Origin: JBBQWT01 sp038210375
GTDB lineage: Bacteria; Acidobacteriota; Terriglobia; Terriglobales; Acidobacteriaceae
Reading direction: 5' to 3'
Assembly (NCBI GenBank): GCA_038210375.1
Contig: JBBQWT010000015.1
Span: 1 to 64,000 of the forward strand
Length of the DNA stretch: 64,000 bases
Under the pieces are notes generated by a model that saw only the letters and a program-made list of their open reading frames with translations, was not told where the DNA came from and made no database searches. The number at the start of each line of letters is the position of its first letter. Positions within the stretch are counted from its first letter, which is position 1. A program made the position numbers and the translations under genes. This document shows positions 15,982 to 25,833 of the stretch, in pieces.

Positions 15982-17790
15982 ATGGGCAAACGCTTCCCGT
16001 CAAATATCACTCGCCTATCAATCCTCTTTTTGCTGCTGTCGCTGGCGGCCTGGGGCGCTCCCTTTTCTCCGGTACGCGCGCGTCATGCCATGGTAGTGAG
16101 TGTGCATCCCCTGGCCTCGGCGGCAGGCATAGAAATGCTGCACGCCGGAGGCAACGCGGTGGATGCCGCCGTGGCCACCGCGTTCGTGCTCGCGGTGGTG
16201 CATCCCCAGGCGGGAAACATCGGCGGCGGCGGTTTCATGCTGCTGCGCATGGCGAATGGCGAGGCCCACTTTCTTGACTTTCGCGAAAAAGCCCCAGCCG
16301 CCGCGTCGCACAATATGTATCTCGATGCGAAGGGCAAAATCATTGAAGATGCGAGCCTGGTGGGATACCGTGCCTCAGGCGTCCCCGGCTCGGTTGCGGG
16401 ATTGACTGCCGCGCTGAAAAAGTGGGGAAGACTTCCTCTCGCCCAGGTGATGGCGCCGGCCATCCGGCTGGCGCACGAGGGATTCACCCTCGCGTACGAA
16501 GACACGCACGAGATCGTTACCGACGAGCATTTGAAAGATTTTCCGGAATCACGGCGCATCTTCCAGCGCGACGGAAACTTCTACGAGCCCGGCGACGTGT
16601 TCAAGCAACCTGAACTGGCGCGTACCCTGGAGCGGGTCGCCCGCAACCCTGACGATTTTTACCACGGCGATCTCGCGCGCGAAATTGCCGCCGCCATTCA
16701 GAAAGGCGGTGGCCTGATCACCGCCGCCGATCTTGCGGCTTACGAAACCAGGGAGCGCGCGCCCATCCGCGGAACTTACCGGGGCCTCGAAATCATTGGC
16801 GCACCGCCGCCATCGTCCGGCGGCATAACACTCATCCAAATTCTCAACATTCTAGAAGGCTTCGATCTGCGCGCCTTGGGCAGCCGCTCCGCCGATTCCA
16901 TGCACCTGACTACGGAGGCTTTTCGCCGGGCATTTTTCGATCGTGCCGAATTTCTCGGAGACCCCGACTTCAGCCAGATTCCAGTCGCGCAGTTGATTGA
17001 TAAGCGCTACGGCGCCGCCTGGCGCGAAACCATCGATCCCGCCCATGCCACGCCCAGCAAAGATCTCATGCGTCCGGAAGGGATATTCGGCTCGCTCGAC
17101 CGCGTGGCCCGGACACACAAACTTACGGGAGGCCCGGGCTCTATTCGCGAGTCCGAACACACCACCCATTTTTCGATCGTGGATGCCGCGGGCAATGCGG
17201 TCTCAGTAACCACCACGTTAAACGATAGTTTCGGCTCGCGGGTGACGCTGCCAGGCCTGGGATTTCTGCTGAACGACGAGATGGATGATTTCGCCGCCAA
17301 ACCCGGTTCGCCCAACAGCTACGGCCTGATCCAGGGCGAAGCGGATTCCATCGGGCCGGAAAAGCGTCCCTTGTCGGCGATGGCCCCGACCATCGTGGTC
17401 CGGCATGATCAAAGCGAGGACCTGCCGGGCATGCGTCCGCGCGGCAAGGTTCCGCCTGGAGCGGGCCGGCTGTTGATGGTGCTGGGTTCGCCCGGCGGCC
17501 CGCGGATCATCACCACCGTCGCCAACATTCTTATGGGTGTAGTCGATTACCGCATGAACATACAGGAGGCGGTCAACGCGCCGCGCTTCCATCACCAGTG
17601 GTATCCCGACTCACTTCGGATCGAACGCGGTTTCTCGACTGACTCCCTGCGTCTGTTGCAGGGCAAAGGACACAAGTTTGAACCCACGGACTATTGGAGT
17701 GACGGCGAATGCATCGCCGTGGACGCAAAAACGGGCGAGTTGCTGGGCGCTTCGGATGCGCGCAATAACGGCAAAGCCCTCGGATACTAG
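15982..17790 (+). CDS. ggt: Gamma-glutamyltransferase
   Basis: This exported Ntn-hydrolase cleaves gamma-glutamyl bonds of glutathione and related peptides. The ATG at 15982 gives a good signal peptide (basic KRFPSN, then LSILFLLLSLAAWGA); upstream in-frame starts at 15961 and 15928 would bury it. Conserved features: HAMVVSVHPLASAAG, GGNAVDAAVATAFVLAVVHP, GGGGFMLLR, LDFREKAP, then the autocleavage site SEHTTHFSIVD where the second Thr is the likely nucleophile, GNAVSVTTTLN, LLNDEMDDF and the RPLSAMAPTIV and SPGGPRIITTV blocks. Length about 602, normal for the precursor. Periplasmic. Confidence 0.95.
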   Translation: MGKRFPSNITRLSILFLLLSLAAWGAPFSPVRARHAMVVSVHPLASAAGIEMLHAGGNAVDAAVATAFVLAVVHPQAGNIGGGGFMLLRMANGEAHFLDFREKAPAAASHNMYLDAKGKIIEDASLVGYRASGVPGSVAGLTAALKKWGRLPLAQVMAPAIRLAHEGFTLAYEDTHEIVTDEHLKDFPESRRIFQRDGNFYEPGDVFKQPELARTLERVARNPDDFYHGDLAREIAAAIQKGGGLITAADLAAYETRERAPIRGTYRGLEIIGAPPPSSGGITLIQILNILEGFDLRALGSRSADSMHLTTEAFRRAFFDRAEFLGDPDFSQIPVAQLIDKRYGAAWRETIDPAHATPSKDLMRPEGIFGSLDRVARTHKLTGGPGSIRESEHTTHFSIVDAAGNAVSVTTTLNDSFGSRVTLPGLGFLLNDEMDDFAAKPGSPNSYGLIQGEADSIGPEKRPLSAMAPTIVVRHDQSEDLPGMRPRGKVPPGAGRLLMVLGSPGGPRIITTVANILMGVVDYRMNIQEAVNAPRFHHQWYPDSLRIERGFSTDSLRLLQGKGHKFEPTDYWSDGECIAVDAKTGELLGASDARNNGKALGY

Positions 17791-17839
17791 TAGGCGGATA
17801 TTGATAGACTGAATACTCCGATTTTCGAAAGGCAACCCG

Positions 17840-18673
17840 ATGTTGCGCGGAATGTCCACCCATGTGTATACCAAAGACCGGCTGCACCCCGGAATGCTGG
17901 ATGGTTTCGCCCGGGGCGGTGCGCAGGTCATCGAGATTTTCGCCGCGCGTGGACACTTCGATTACACCGACCGGGCCCACATCCGCGAGATCGCCGGATG
18001 GTTCCAATCAAGCTCGGTCGTCTTGCGCTCGCTGCATTCCCCAATGCACAGCGACGCCGAGTGGGGACGCAGTGGCGGCCCCGGCGTCAACCTGGTTGAC
18101 CCTGAAAAGCGCAATCGCATCGATTCCATGGACGAGATCAAGCGGGCCATCGAAGTCGCCGAGCACCTGCCGTTCAAGTTCCTGGTGCAGCACATCGGGA
18201 CGGGCAGGGACACGTTTGGCCCGGATAAATTCGAGTTCGCCATCACCGCCGTGGAACATCTTCGCGCCTTCGCCAAGCCGCTGAACGTGACCCTGCTGCT
18301 GGAAAATATCCGCAACGAACTTTCCACCCCGGAGCACCTGCTGGAACTGATTCGTGCCGGGCGATTTGAAGATGTCGGCATCTGTTTTGACATCGGGCAC
18401 GCCAACCTCATGGGAGGTGTCGCCGCCGATTTCGAGCTGCTGCGCGACCACATTCAAGCCACCCACATTCACGATAACCAGGGTGACCGCGATGCTCATC
18501 TGTGGCCCGGCGCCGGCACCATTGACTGGCCGCAAGCGCTGGAACTACTGCATTCCGCGCCGCACCTTCCGCCGCTGATGCTGGAAATTGGCAGGGAAGC
18601 ACCGACCGACGTCGTGGGCGGCATGAGCACGGCCTTTGAGATGATGGAAAAACCCACGGCTGCCGCGCATTAG
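17840..18673 (+). CDS. Sugar phosphate isomerase/epimerase-type TIM barrel protein
   Basis: A 277-residue xylose-isomerase-like TIM barrel (AP endonuclease family 2 superfamily). Metal-ligand strands are visible: VIEIFAARGHFDY, VLRSLHSPMH, FLVQHIGTG, VTLLLENIRNEL (Glu ligand), VGICFDIGHANLMGG (Asp/His ligands), IQATHIHDNQGDRDAHLWPG (His/Asp) and PLMLEIGREAP (Glu). The pattern H-E-D-H-H-E fits a divalent-metal isomerase or epimerase, but the substrate is not evident. It lies 50 bases after ggt and shortly before asnS on the same strand. Confidence 0.82.
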   Translation: MLRGMSTHVYTKDRLHPGMLDGFARGGAQVIEIFAARGHFDYTDRAHIREIAGWFQSSSVVLRSLHSPMHSDAEWGRSGGPGVNLVDPEKRNRIDSMDEIKRAIEVAEHLPFKFLVQHIGTGRDTFGPDKFEFAITAVEHLRAFAKPLNVTLLLENIRNELSTPEHLLELIRAGRFEDVGICFDIGHANLMGGVAADFELLRDHIQATHIHDNQGDRDAHLWPGAGTIDWPQALELLHSAPHLPPLMLEIGREAPTDVVGGMSTAFEMMEKPTAAAH

Positions 18674-18735
18674 TGATCGCGAATCGAAATCAAAATCCAT
18701 GCTTACCCATCGCCACCAGCAAAAAAGTTTCTGAT

Positions 18736-20151
<1,416 letters not shown>

Positions 20152-20528
20152 GCGGGAGGAACGTTGATTTGTGGCGGCTAAGCCGGGCGAATCCCCGAAC
20201 CTGCGGGTGAATCCGCAGAAGAGGCGCGGCAGAAATCTCAAGAAGTTGTATGAAGAGGAATGGATAAGCGAAATCCCCTTAAGCCTTGTCATCCTGGAGC
20301 GAGCTCTAGGTTCGGGTTTCAGCGACGTTGCTGGGAGAAGTCTCAAGGAGTTGTATGAAGAGATGTGGATAAGCGAAGACCCCTTATGAATTGTCATCCT
20401 GGAGCGAGCCCTTGCTTCTTGTTTGAGCGGAGGACCTCGCGTTTTCTTTTGCTCTTGCATCTGCTTGGGTGAAATTTGGTCGGCGACAAAGTTAACAGCG
20501 CGAGGCGTGATCAGACCGCCCCAGAGAG
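20152..20528. other. Intergenic region with tandem direct repeat
   Basis: A gap of about 375 bases between asnS and the arginase gene. Apart from the two-copy direct repeat at 20231-20411 I see no gene, tRNA or convincing promoter. A 72-codon frame spanning the repeat has no family resemblance. Confidence 0.6.
20231..20411 (+). repeat. Two-copy direct repeat (about 77 bases, 104-base period)
   Basis: Copy 1 (20231-20307) and copy 2 (20335-20411) share GAAGTTGTATGAAGAG-like, GGATAAGCGAA and TTGTCATCCTGGAGCGAGC blocks with scattered differences. The TGTCATCCTGGAGCGAG part recalls other acidobacterial intergenic repeats ending in TGTCAT. Confidence 0.8.
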
Positions 20529-21491
20529 ATGCACTTTATGAAAGATGAAGCAATTTCGACAGCGCCACCAAAAAATTTTCACGGCAAAAAAATTCGCGTG
20601 ATCGGGATCCCGTTAGATCTCGGGCAATCCCGCCGCGGCGTCGATATGGGTCCGTCAGCGGTCCGGGTGGCGGGCCTGCAGGCGCGCCTCGAAGCCCTCG
20701 GGCACATGGTTGAAGATGGCGGCAACGTGGCGGTGGCCATCGCCGAGCAGAAAAAAGAGGGCTCCTCCTCGGCCAAGTACCTCAAGGAAATCACCGCCAC
20801 CTGCACCAAGCTTGCCGAGCTGGTGGTCAACACCCTGGAATCGGGCAAGGTGCCGCTGGTCCTGGGCGGAGATCATTCGGTGGCCGCAGGCACGGTAGCC
20901 GGTCTGGCCGAATATCACCGCCGCAAGGACGAAAAGGTCGGGCTAATCTGGATCGACGCCCATACCGACATCAATACCCCGAATACCTCGCCATCGGGCA
21001 ACGTCCACGGCATGCCGCTGGCGGCGATCATGGGTCTGGGCCCGCCTGAGCTGGCCAATATCTTCAATTTTTCACCCAAGGTAGAAGCGGAGAACTGCGT
21101 GCTGGTGGGCATCCGCGACATTGACGCCGCCGAAAAAGAAAACATTCGCCGCGCCGGCATCGAGGTTTACACCATGCGCGATATCGACGAGCGCGGCATG
21201 CGCACCGTGATCGAAGAAGCGCTGCGCATAGCCGGCCGCGGGGTCGCCGGGTATCACGTGTCCCTCGACATGGACTGGATCGATCCCGAAGACGCCCCCG
21301 GAGTAGGCACCCCGGTGCGCGGCGGCGCCACCTACCGCGAAGCCCACCTGGCCATGGAAATCATCGCCGACCACGGAAGAATGTGCAGCTTCGAAATCGT
21401 CGAGGTCAACCCGGTAATCGACGAGCACAACCGCACCGCCGAGCTGGCGGTGGAGCTGGCCGCCTCCGCCTTCGGCAAAAAAATCCTGTAG
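20529..21491 (+). CDS. rocF: Arginase (ureohydrolase family)
   Basis: Arginase hydrolyses arginine to ornithine and urea with a dinuclear Mn centre. The 320-residue protein shows all metal motifs: VLGGDHSVAAGT, LIWIDAHTDINTP, SGNVHGMPLAA and SLDMDWIDPEDAPGVGTPV, plus the late CSFEIVEVNP strand. RIRVIGIPLDLGQSRRGVDMGPSA-type N terminus (IPLDLGQSRRGVDMGPSAVR) is typical of bacillar-type arginases rather than agmatinases. One detail is DMD where DVD is more common. Start may be ATG 20529 or 20538. No urease or ornithine genes are adjacent. Confidence 0.92.
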   Translation: MHFMKDEAISTAPPKNFHGKKIRVIGIPLDLGQSRRGVDMGPSAVRVAGLQARLEALGHMVEDGGNVAVAIAEQKKEGSSSAKYLKEITATCTKLAELVVNTLESGKVPLVLGGDHSVAAGTVAGLAEYHRRKDEKVGLIWIDAHTDINTPNTSPSGNVHGMPLAAIMGLGPPELANIFNFSPKVEAENCVLVGIRDIDAAEKENIRRAGIEVYTMRDIDERGMRTVIEEALRIAGRGVAGYHVSLDMDWIDPEDAPGVGTPVRGGATYREAHLAMEIIADHGRMCSFEIVEVNPVIDEHNRTAELAVELAASAFGKKIL

Positions 21492-21556
21492 GAATGGCGC
21501 GCGGCGCCAAAGAGAATAGCTGCCAGGGAACAAAAGGGGCCGGCCACGCGGTGGGC

Positions 21557-21562
21557 TATAAT
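21557..21562 (+). promoter_or_regulatory. Probable -10 box of the tRNA-Ser gene
   Basis: A perfect TATAAT lies 22 bases before the first base of the tRNA. No clear TTGACA-like -35 is seen 17 bases upstream, so support is the -10 match and its position only. Confidence 0.5.
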
Positions 21563-21584
21563 TAGGACTGGTAAGTTGCCCGCC

Positions 21585-21677
21585 GGAGAGGTGGCCGAGA
21601 GGCTGAAGGCGGCGGTTTGCTAAACCGTTATAGGGTCTAAAGCTCTATCAGGGGTTCGAATCCCCTCCTCTCCGCCA
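21585..21677 (+). tRNA. tRNA-Ser (anticodon GCT)
   Basis: Acceptor helix GGAGAGG (21585-21591) pairs with CCTCTCC (21667-21673), then discriminator G and encoded CCA. The anticodon loop TTTGCTAAA gives GCT, reading AGC/AGU serine codons. A long variable arm (GGGTCTAAAGCTC region) and the T arm GGGGTTCGAATCCCC confirm a class II serine tRNA. The 3' end neighbours an integrase remnant. Confidence 0.97.
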
Positions 21678-21772
21678 AACTACTGTAAACAAAGAAGAAG
21701 GCCTCATTAGCAAAGGGCTCAGATGCCTTGTCGCGTTTCGCGCCGCTGAACACTCGCTGAACTTTCAGCATT

Positions 21773-22051
21773 TTAATTAACTTGTTTTCGCGCCGCGCTT
21801 AATCCTGCACTCAGAGTTGCGGCTGATCGCTCCCTTTGTGCGGAGATATTCACTAACTTCTTTGCTTCTGCGGCTCGGCGCTCCTGCGCAGAGTTCTTGA
21901 TGTAGTGCGGCTCTGTTGTGCTCACATTGGAATGACGCACCATAACAGCCGCTGCATGTTCGTCTTGAGACTTCGCCAGGAACGCAGCATTTCCACTTGT
22001 TTTCGCGGAGCCTCTGCCTGTTGGTTGGTCAGGGCGAGCCGCACCTGAGCG
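21773..22051 (-). pseudogene. Integrase (tyrosine recombinase) C-terminal remnant
   Basis: Read on the minus strand the frame ending at TAA 21773-21775 encodes AKSQDEHAAAVMVRHSNVST, then TTEPHYIK and a basic Ala/Arg/Lys-rich tail. This matches the end of phage-type integrases, where a (H/R)HSNVSTT block precedes the catalytic tyrosine (Tyr of PHYIK). An in-frame TGA at 22052-22054 closes the frame upstream and no catalytic Arg or HxxR boxes follow, so only about 92 codons remain. It lies about 95 bases from the tRNA-Ser 3' end and points towards it, the usual arrangement for an element integrated at a tRNA. Confidence 0.72.
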
Positions 22052-22180
22052 TCACCAGCTATCTGGTCGCCCCTGAAACTCCTGACAATATGAGCACCAG
22101 TTCAACATGATCTTTGGATCATGCTTTAGAAATCTTTACGAAAAAAGGCCAGATTTTGTCGCAATTCGCGCTCCTGGGGG

Positions 22181-23992
22181 TCATCGTCCACCGGGGGCAC
22201 CAGCGGTTGCCTGCGAAAGATAGCCGCCAGGCATCAGGCCCTGCTCAGGTTCGGCGGTGGCAACCGCGGCAGGCAACTCAAAAAAGAAGCATGCACCGCT
22301 GCCCAACTCGCTTTCGACCCAAATTTTTCCACCTTGGTGTTCGACCAGCCGCTTGGTGATGGCGAGACCGAGGCCGGTACCGCCTATGCCTGACAGGACC
22401 GAATACTGGCTAAATTCATCGAAAACCGATTTGTGGTTCTCAGGATCAATGCCCACTCCAGAATCCTTTACGCAAATGCGAACCATCTCTCCCTGGTGGA
22501 TGGATTTTACAAAAACTTCGCCACCCTCCCCGGTAAACTTGATCGCGTTGCTCACCAGATTGTACAAAATTTGCTTAAAGCGAAGTCGGTCTGACTCGAT
22601 GATTAACCGAAGCTCACCTTGGGCGAAAAATTTTATCCGCTTGGACAAGGCCAGCGAGCTGGTGTCGGCCACCACTTCTGCCACCACGTCATTTACGGAA
22701 AATCTCTCTGGGTCGAACTCAACTTTCCCCGCCTCGATCTTGGAAAGGTTCAGAATATCGTTGATGAGGCTTAACAAATGACGTCCGCTCTTGTGAATAT
22801 GCTCGACCCAGCGTTGTTGTTTGTCGAGTAAAGGCCCCGCGGACTGCCCCTGCAACAGCTCGGAAAACCCCAGTATGGCATTCAAGGGCGTCCGGAGCTC
22901 ATGGCTCATAGTGGCTAGGAACTGGCTCTTCAGATTGCTGGCTTGCCTTACCTCGAGGTTGCTCTGCTGAAGTTGCTGGTTCTGAGTGTCAATTTGCTCG
23001 TTCCGTTTCCCTATTTCCTGATAGAGACTCGCCACAAACCACCCGCATACCACGGCCAGAACAATAAATACGACGCCAAGCAGCACTAGGTGTTGGGTAA
23101 AATCCCGCATGGAAAGAAAAATAGATTTTCTGGGCTGCTCCACCAGTACTCCCCAGCCGAGACGAGGGATTGGGACGTAGGCTACCAGAGTTTCCTCGCC
23201 GTCTCGCCGCAACACACTCTGGCCTTCTCGCCCGTCGCGCAGGGACCGCGTCAGCTCAAAGCTGCCAAGGTCGGCAATGCGGCTGGAGGAATCGATTCGC
23301 TCACTGGCGAGGACATGGCTCGATTGATCGATCACCTCTATCCTACGGGCGCTCGCGGAGGGTGCAGTCTGCTGGAACCAACTCCCAATGGTAGAAACGC
23401 CGTAAGGCGCCATCAGGATACCCAAGGGCCTGCCCTCCGCATCTTTTATAGGGACTGCAATGGCGGCGACAAGTGAATGCGGTTCCGCGGCGGTCTTGTA
23501 CACGCCGGAGACATATGGTTCCCAGTGAAGGCTAACTCCTTTGTACCAATCGCGAAACGCAAAATTTCTGTTCACCACCTCGGGATCATCAGGGTAGATA
23601 GCGCGCAGAGTGCCATCGCGATCGATCACGCTCACGAAAACAAAGTCTGGGCGCAACTCCGCTGCATGTTTCAATAGAATGGCGATTTGTGTGAGATCAC
23701 GTCGTTCCCATGCGTGCTGCAAGCTTGGGCGGGAGGCCAATGCATCCAGGAATTCCTTGCTTGCAGTGACTTTTTCCACCGTCAGCCGGGCGGTGAGCTT
23801 GGCGATTTGCGCGTTATCCTCAAAAGCCCGCTTTTCCGCTTCATGTTGAACTGCCCGGGAAGCCAGGGTGAGAAATAATATCAATGGCAGAATTGCCAGA
23901 GAAAGAAAAACGATATAAGGGCGTGTCCGAGAGCCTGACATCCAGTCTTGCAATCGCCCCGATGTTCTCATAAGAACGTTTTTCCATCGCAT
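22181..23992 (-). CDS. Membrane sensor histidine kinase (dCache-like sensor)
   Basis: The 603-residue protein has a membrane segment near 26-46 (YIVFLSLAILPLILFLTL), an extracytoplasmic domain of about 250 residues with Cache-like features (VSVIDRDGTLRAIYPDD, NRNFAFRDWYKGV, GILMAPYGVSTIGSWF), a second membrane segment (LVLLGVVFIVLAVVCGWFV), a coiled coil, then HisKA (FLATMSHELRTPLNAILGF, His364) and HATPase_c with N box NLVSNAIKFT, G1 DSGVGI and G2 GGTGLGLAI. All catalytic residues are present. No response regulator is adjacent, so it is an orphan kinase with unknown target. It lies next to the decayed integrase. Confidence 0.93.
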   Translation of the reverse strand: MRWKNVLMRTSGRLQDWMSGSRTRPYIVFLSLAILPLILFLTLASRAVQHEAEKRAFEDNAQIAKLTARLTVEKVTASKEFLDALASRPSLQHAWERRDLTQIAILLKHAAELRPDFVFVSVIDRDGTLRAIYPDDPEVVNRNFAFRDWYKGVSLHWEPYVSGVYKTAAEPHSLVAAIAVPIKDAEGRPLGILMAPYGVSTIGSWFQQTAPSASARRIEVIDQSSHVLASERIDSSSRIADLGSFELTRSLRDGREGQSVLRRDGEETLVAYVPIPRLGWGVLVEQPRKSIFLSMRDFTQHLVLLGVVFIVLAVVCGWFVASLYQEIGKRNEQIDTQNQQLQQSNLEVRQASNLKSQFLATMSHELRTPLNAILGFSELLQGQSAGPLLDKQQRWVEHIHKSGRHLLSLINDILNLSKIEAGKVEFDPERFSVNDVVAEVVADTSSLALSKRIKFFAQGELRLIIESDRLRFKQILYNLVSNAIKFTGEGGEVFVKSIHQGEMVRICVKDSGVGIDPENHKSVFDEFSQYSVLSGIGGTGLGLAITKRLVEHQGGKIWVESELGSGACFFFELPAAVATAEPEQGLMPGGYLSQATAGAPGGR

Positions 23993-24262
23993 TTCAACCG
24001 AGCGATTGCGCCAACAATCTGCTGGGCGACGCAGCGAACCTTTTCGTGGGTGGTCTCCCTCGAAATGAAATTTCGTAACATCTCTTCATTTATACGTAGC
24101 AATTGCTCACCAGCAGATTGGAAGAGTGGATATATTTAGAACGGGGTCCCGAATAGGGAACACTGCAGCCAGCGGAATCTCGCCTCGCTCAAGCAAGAGG
24201 GGCCAAATGACCATCCTGGCAAGAGCCGCAAAAGGTAGGGGCCAACGTTGGGCTCACCAAGG

Positions 24263-24301
24263 CAAAAAAATATGGGGAGGATTGGAGAATCCTCCCCATA
24301 C
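24263..24301 (-). terminator. Rho-independent terminator of the DUF4331 gene
   Basis: A perfect 13-bp stem (TATGGGGAGGATT at 24271-24283, AATCCTCCCCATA at 24288-24300, 4-base loop) is followed on the minus strand by a run of seven T. It starts nine bases after the DUF4331 stop codon. The region from about 23993 to 24262 between this terminator and the histidine kinase start holds nothing else I can support. Confidence 0.9.
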
Positions 24302-24309
24302 GCTTTTAT

Positions 24310-25749
24310 TTACTGTTGTGGTGGGAAACCTATAGTGCCCGGATCTCCCGGCAGCGGATGAGGAGTGCCGGCATAAGGAAAAGTCAGCGAGTAGGCCCGA
24401 TCATTTCCACTGTCAGTCATGTCAATGACCTTGGAATCGGGCTTGATCCAGTTTGTCCCCTGGACTACAACCAGCACTCTTCGATCCTGGCAATTGGGGA
24501 AGGCGGAACACTCAAGCGCTACGCGGCTCCCCACGGGCCCTCCCCCGGTAACCGAAGCGGGAAAGTGTACATCGGCCAACTGGCGCAGCAGTTGCAGTGG
24601 GATATCAATGGCGGAATCGGCTAATTTGCGTCCATTCTGCAGGCCGAACTGTCCAATCGCCTGGGTGGCGAAGGGCAAGTCCAGGTCTAAACGCAAAACG
24701 TCAGGCAGGAGCGCCTTGCGCAACAGGTCCTTATCCGTGTTCACGAAAGTAGAAGGAAGCAACAGTGGCGCGCCGTTGGGAAGCGCGGTGAGACCGAGGG
24801 CGGTCAGAAGCGCGGCGCGTCCGGCGATGGTGTTGCCGGTACCGTCGTTGTCAGTGGTGGTGAGAGCATCGGGGACCAGGCTGGAGTAATTCGCGACATC
24901 GTGCTCGGGAATTTCCTCGTTGATCAGATCACGCGGCGCACCGCCGGGAATGAAGACGCTGGAAAAAGCCTGCTGGCCTTCGCGCTCAAACTGGATCCAG
25001 CTTTTCGGGCCGCGGCGAGGCGGGGCGGGGGAACTGACGGTGGCCCACATATTGATCTTCGAAGTGGCGCCGCGCACCGAGGCCTTGGGGACGGAGATCA
25101 CAATGGATGTGGCATCGAAACCGGCAAAACCATCGACGCCGCTGGTGCCGTCAGCTCGAACAGGCCGTCCGCGGAACGAAGAGCCAACCTGACGGAAGAG
25201 GTCCTGAGAGCCGTTGAGAATGCGAAAGAACTGCCCCACGTCAAAGACAAACGGGTCATCGCGCAATCCCGCGAAACCTAGCACGCCGGTGGGGCTGCCA
25301 AAGACCGCTCCGAAAGTCCCAGTGGCGCTTGGGGCGGAAGTCAATAGCTGGTTGCGAACTCCGGTGGTAACGGGAGCGGCGGGGCCAAAAACGGAGACCT
25401 TTTGCTTCGTGCCCAAGCCGCTGAACACAACCTGGATCACCAGGTCTTCGCGCGCGTCACCAGTATTATCAATTTTAAATTGATAAAGCAGGTCAGGAGA
25501 GAAACTGTAGGTAGTAGCTTCGCTGGGGGCGGAAAAGGGATTCACGCTCATGACAAAAACCACCCGGGTGGGATCCAGTGGGTCGGTAAACGCGAATATA
25601 TCAGTCAGGTCGCCCTCTTGAATGCCGTCCACCTTGGGAGCTTCCCGGTGGTCGGCGGCACGAAGAGAAGAGAGAGCGCCGCCCATGACGGAGATCATCA
25701 AGGCAAATATCAGCAAGCGCAGAGTATTGGCAAAACGAAAATGATTCAT
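24310..25749 (-). CDS. DUF4331 family secreted protein
   Basis: The 479-residue product begins with a signal peptide (FANTLRLLIFALMISVMGGA) and the mature start ADHREAPKVDG, the DHREAP motif of DUF4331. Further family features are DLTDIFAFTDP, VVFVMSVNPF, YQFKIDNTGDAREDLVIQV, GLRDDPFVFD, and the C-terminal PNCQDRRVLVVVQGT and LTFPYAGTPHPLPG. DUF4331 proteins are exported, of unknown biochemical role. The gene ends in a strong terminator and follows a lipoprotein gene on the same strand with an 84-base gap, so the two may form one unit. Confidence 0.9.
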   Translation of the reverse strand: MNHFRFANTLRLLIFALMISVMGGALSSLRAADHREAPKVDGIQEGDLTDIFAFTDPLDPTRVVFVMSVNPFSAPSEATTYSFSPDLLYQFKIDNTGDAREDLVIQVVFSGLGTKQKVSVFGPAAPVTTGVRNQLLTSAPSATGTFGAVFGSPTGVLGFAGLRDDPFVFDVGQFFRILNGSQDLFRQVGSSFRGRPVRADGTSGVDGFAGFDATSIVISVPKASVRGATSKINMWATVSSPAPPRRGPKSWIQFEREGQQAFSSVFIPGGAPRDLINEEIPEHDVANYSSLVPDALTTTDNDGTGNTIAGRAALLTALGLTALPNGAPLLLPSTFVNTDKDLLRKALLPDVLRLDLDLPFATQAIGQFGLQNGRKLADSAIDIPLQLLRQLADVHFPASVTGGGPVGSRVALECSAFPNCQDRRVLVVVQGTNWIKPDSKVIDMTDSGNDRAYSLTFPYAGTPHPLPGDPGTIGFPPQQ

Positions 25750-25833
25750 ATTTTTCTCCCGAAAAGTTTTTGATATTTTATGACTCTCACGATTTCAATT
25801 TCCCATGGTGGCGCACGATTTGTAACTCGCCGA

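Noticed and set aside
20171..20389. 72-codon plus-strand frame after asnS
   Set aside because: It is produced by the direct repeat and shows repeated peptide text only because the DNA repeats.
21678..22180. Second attachment site as a direct repeat of the tRNA-Ser 3' end
   Set aside because: I found no second copy of the T-arm/acceptor sequence within the window; the other end of the element must be deleted or outside.
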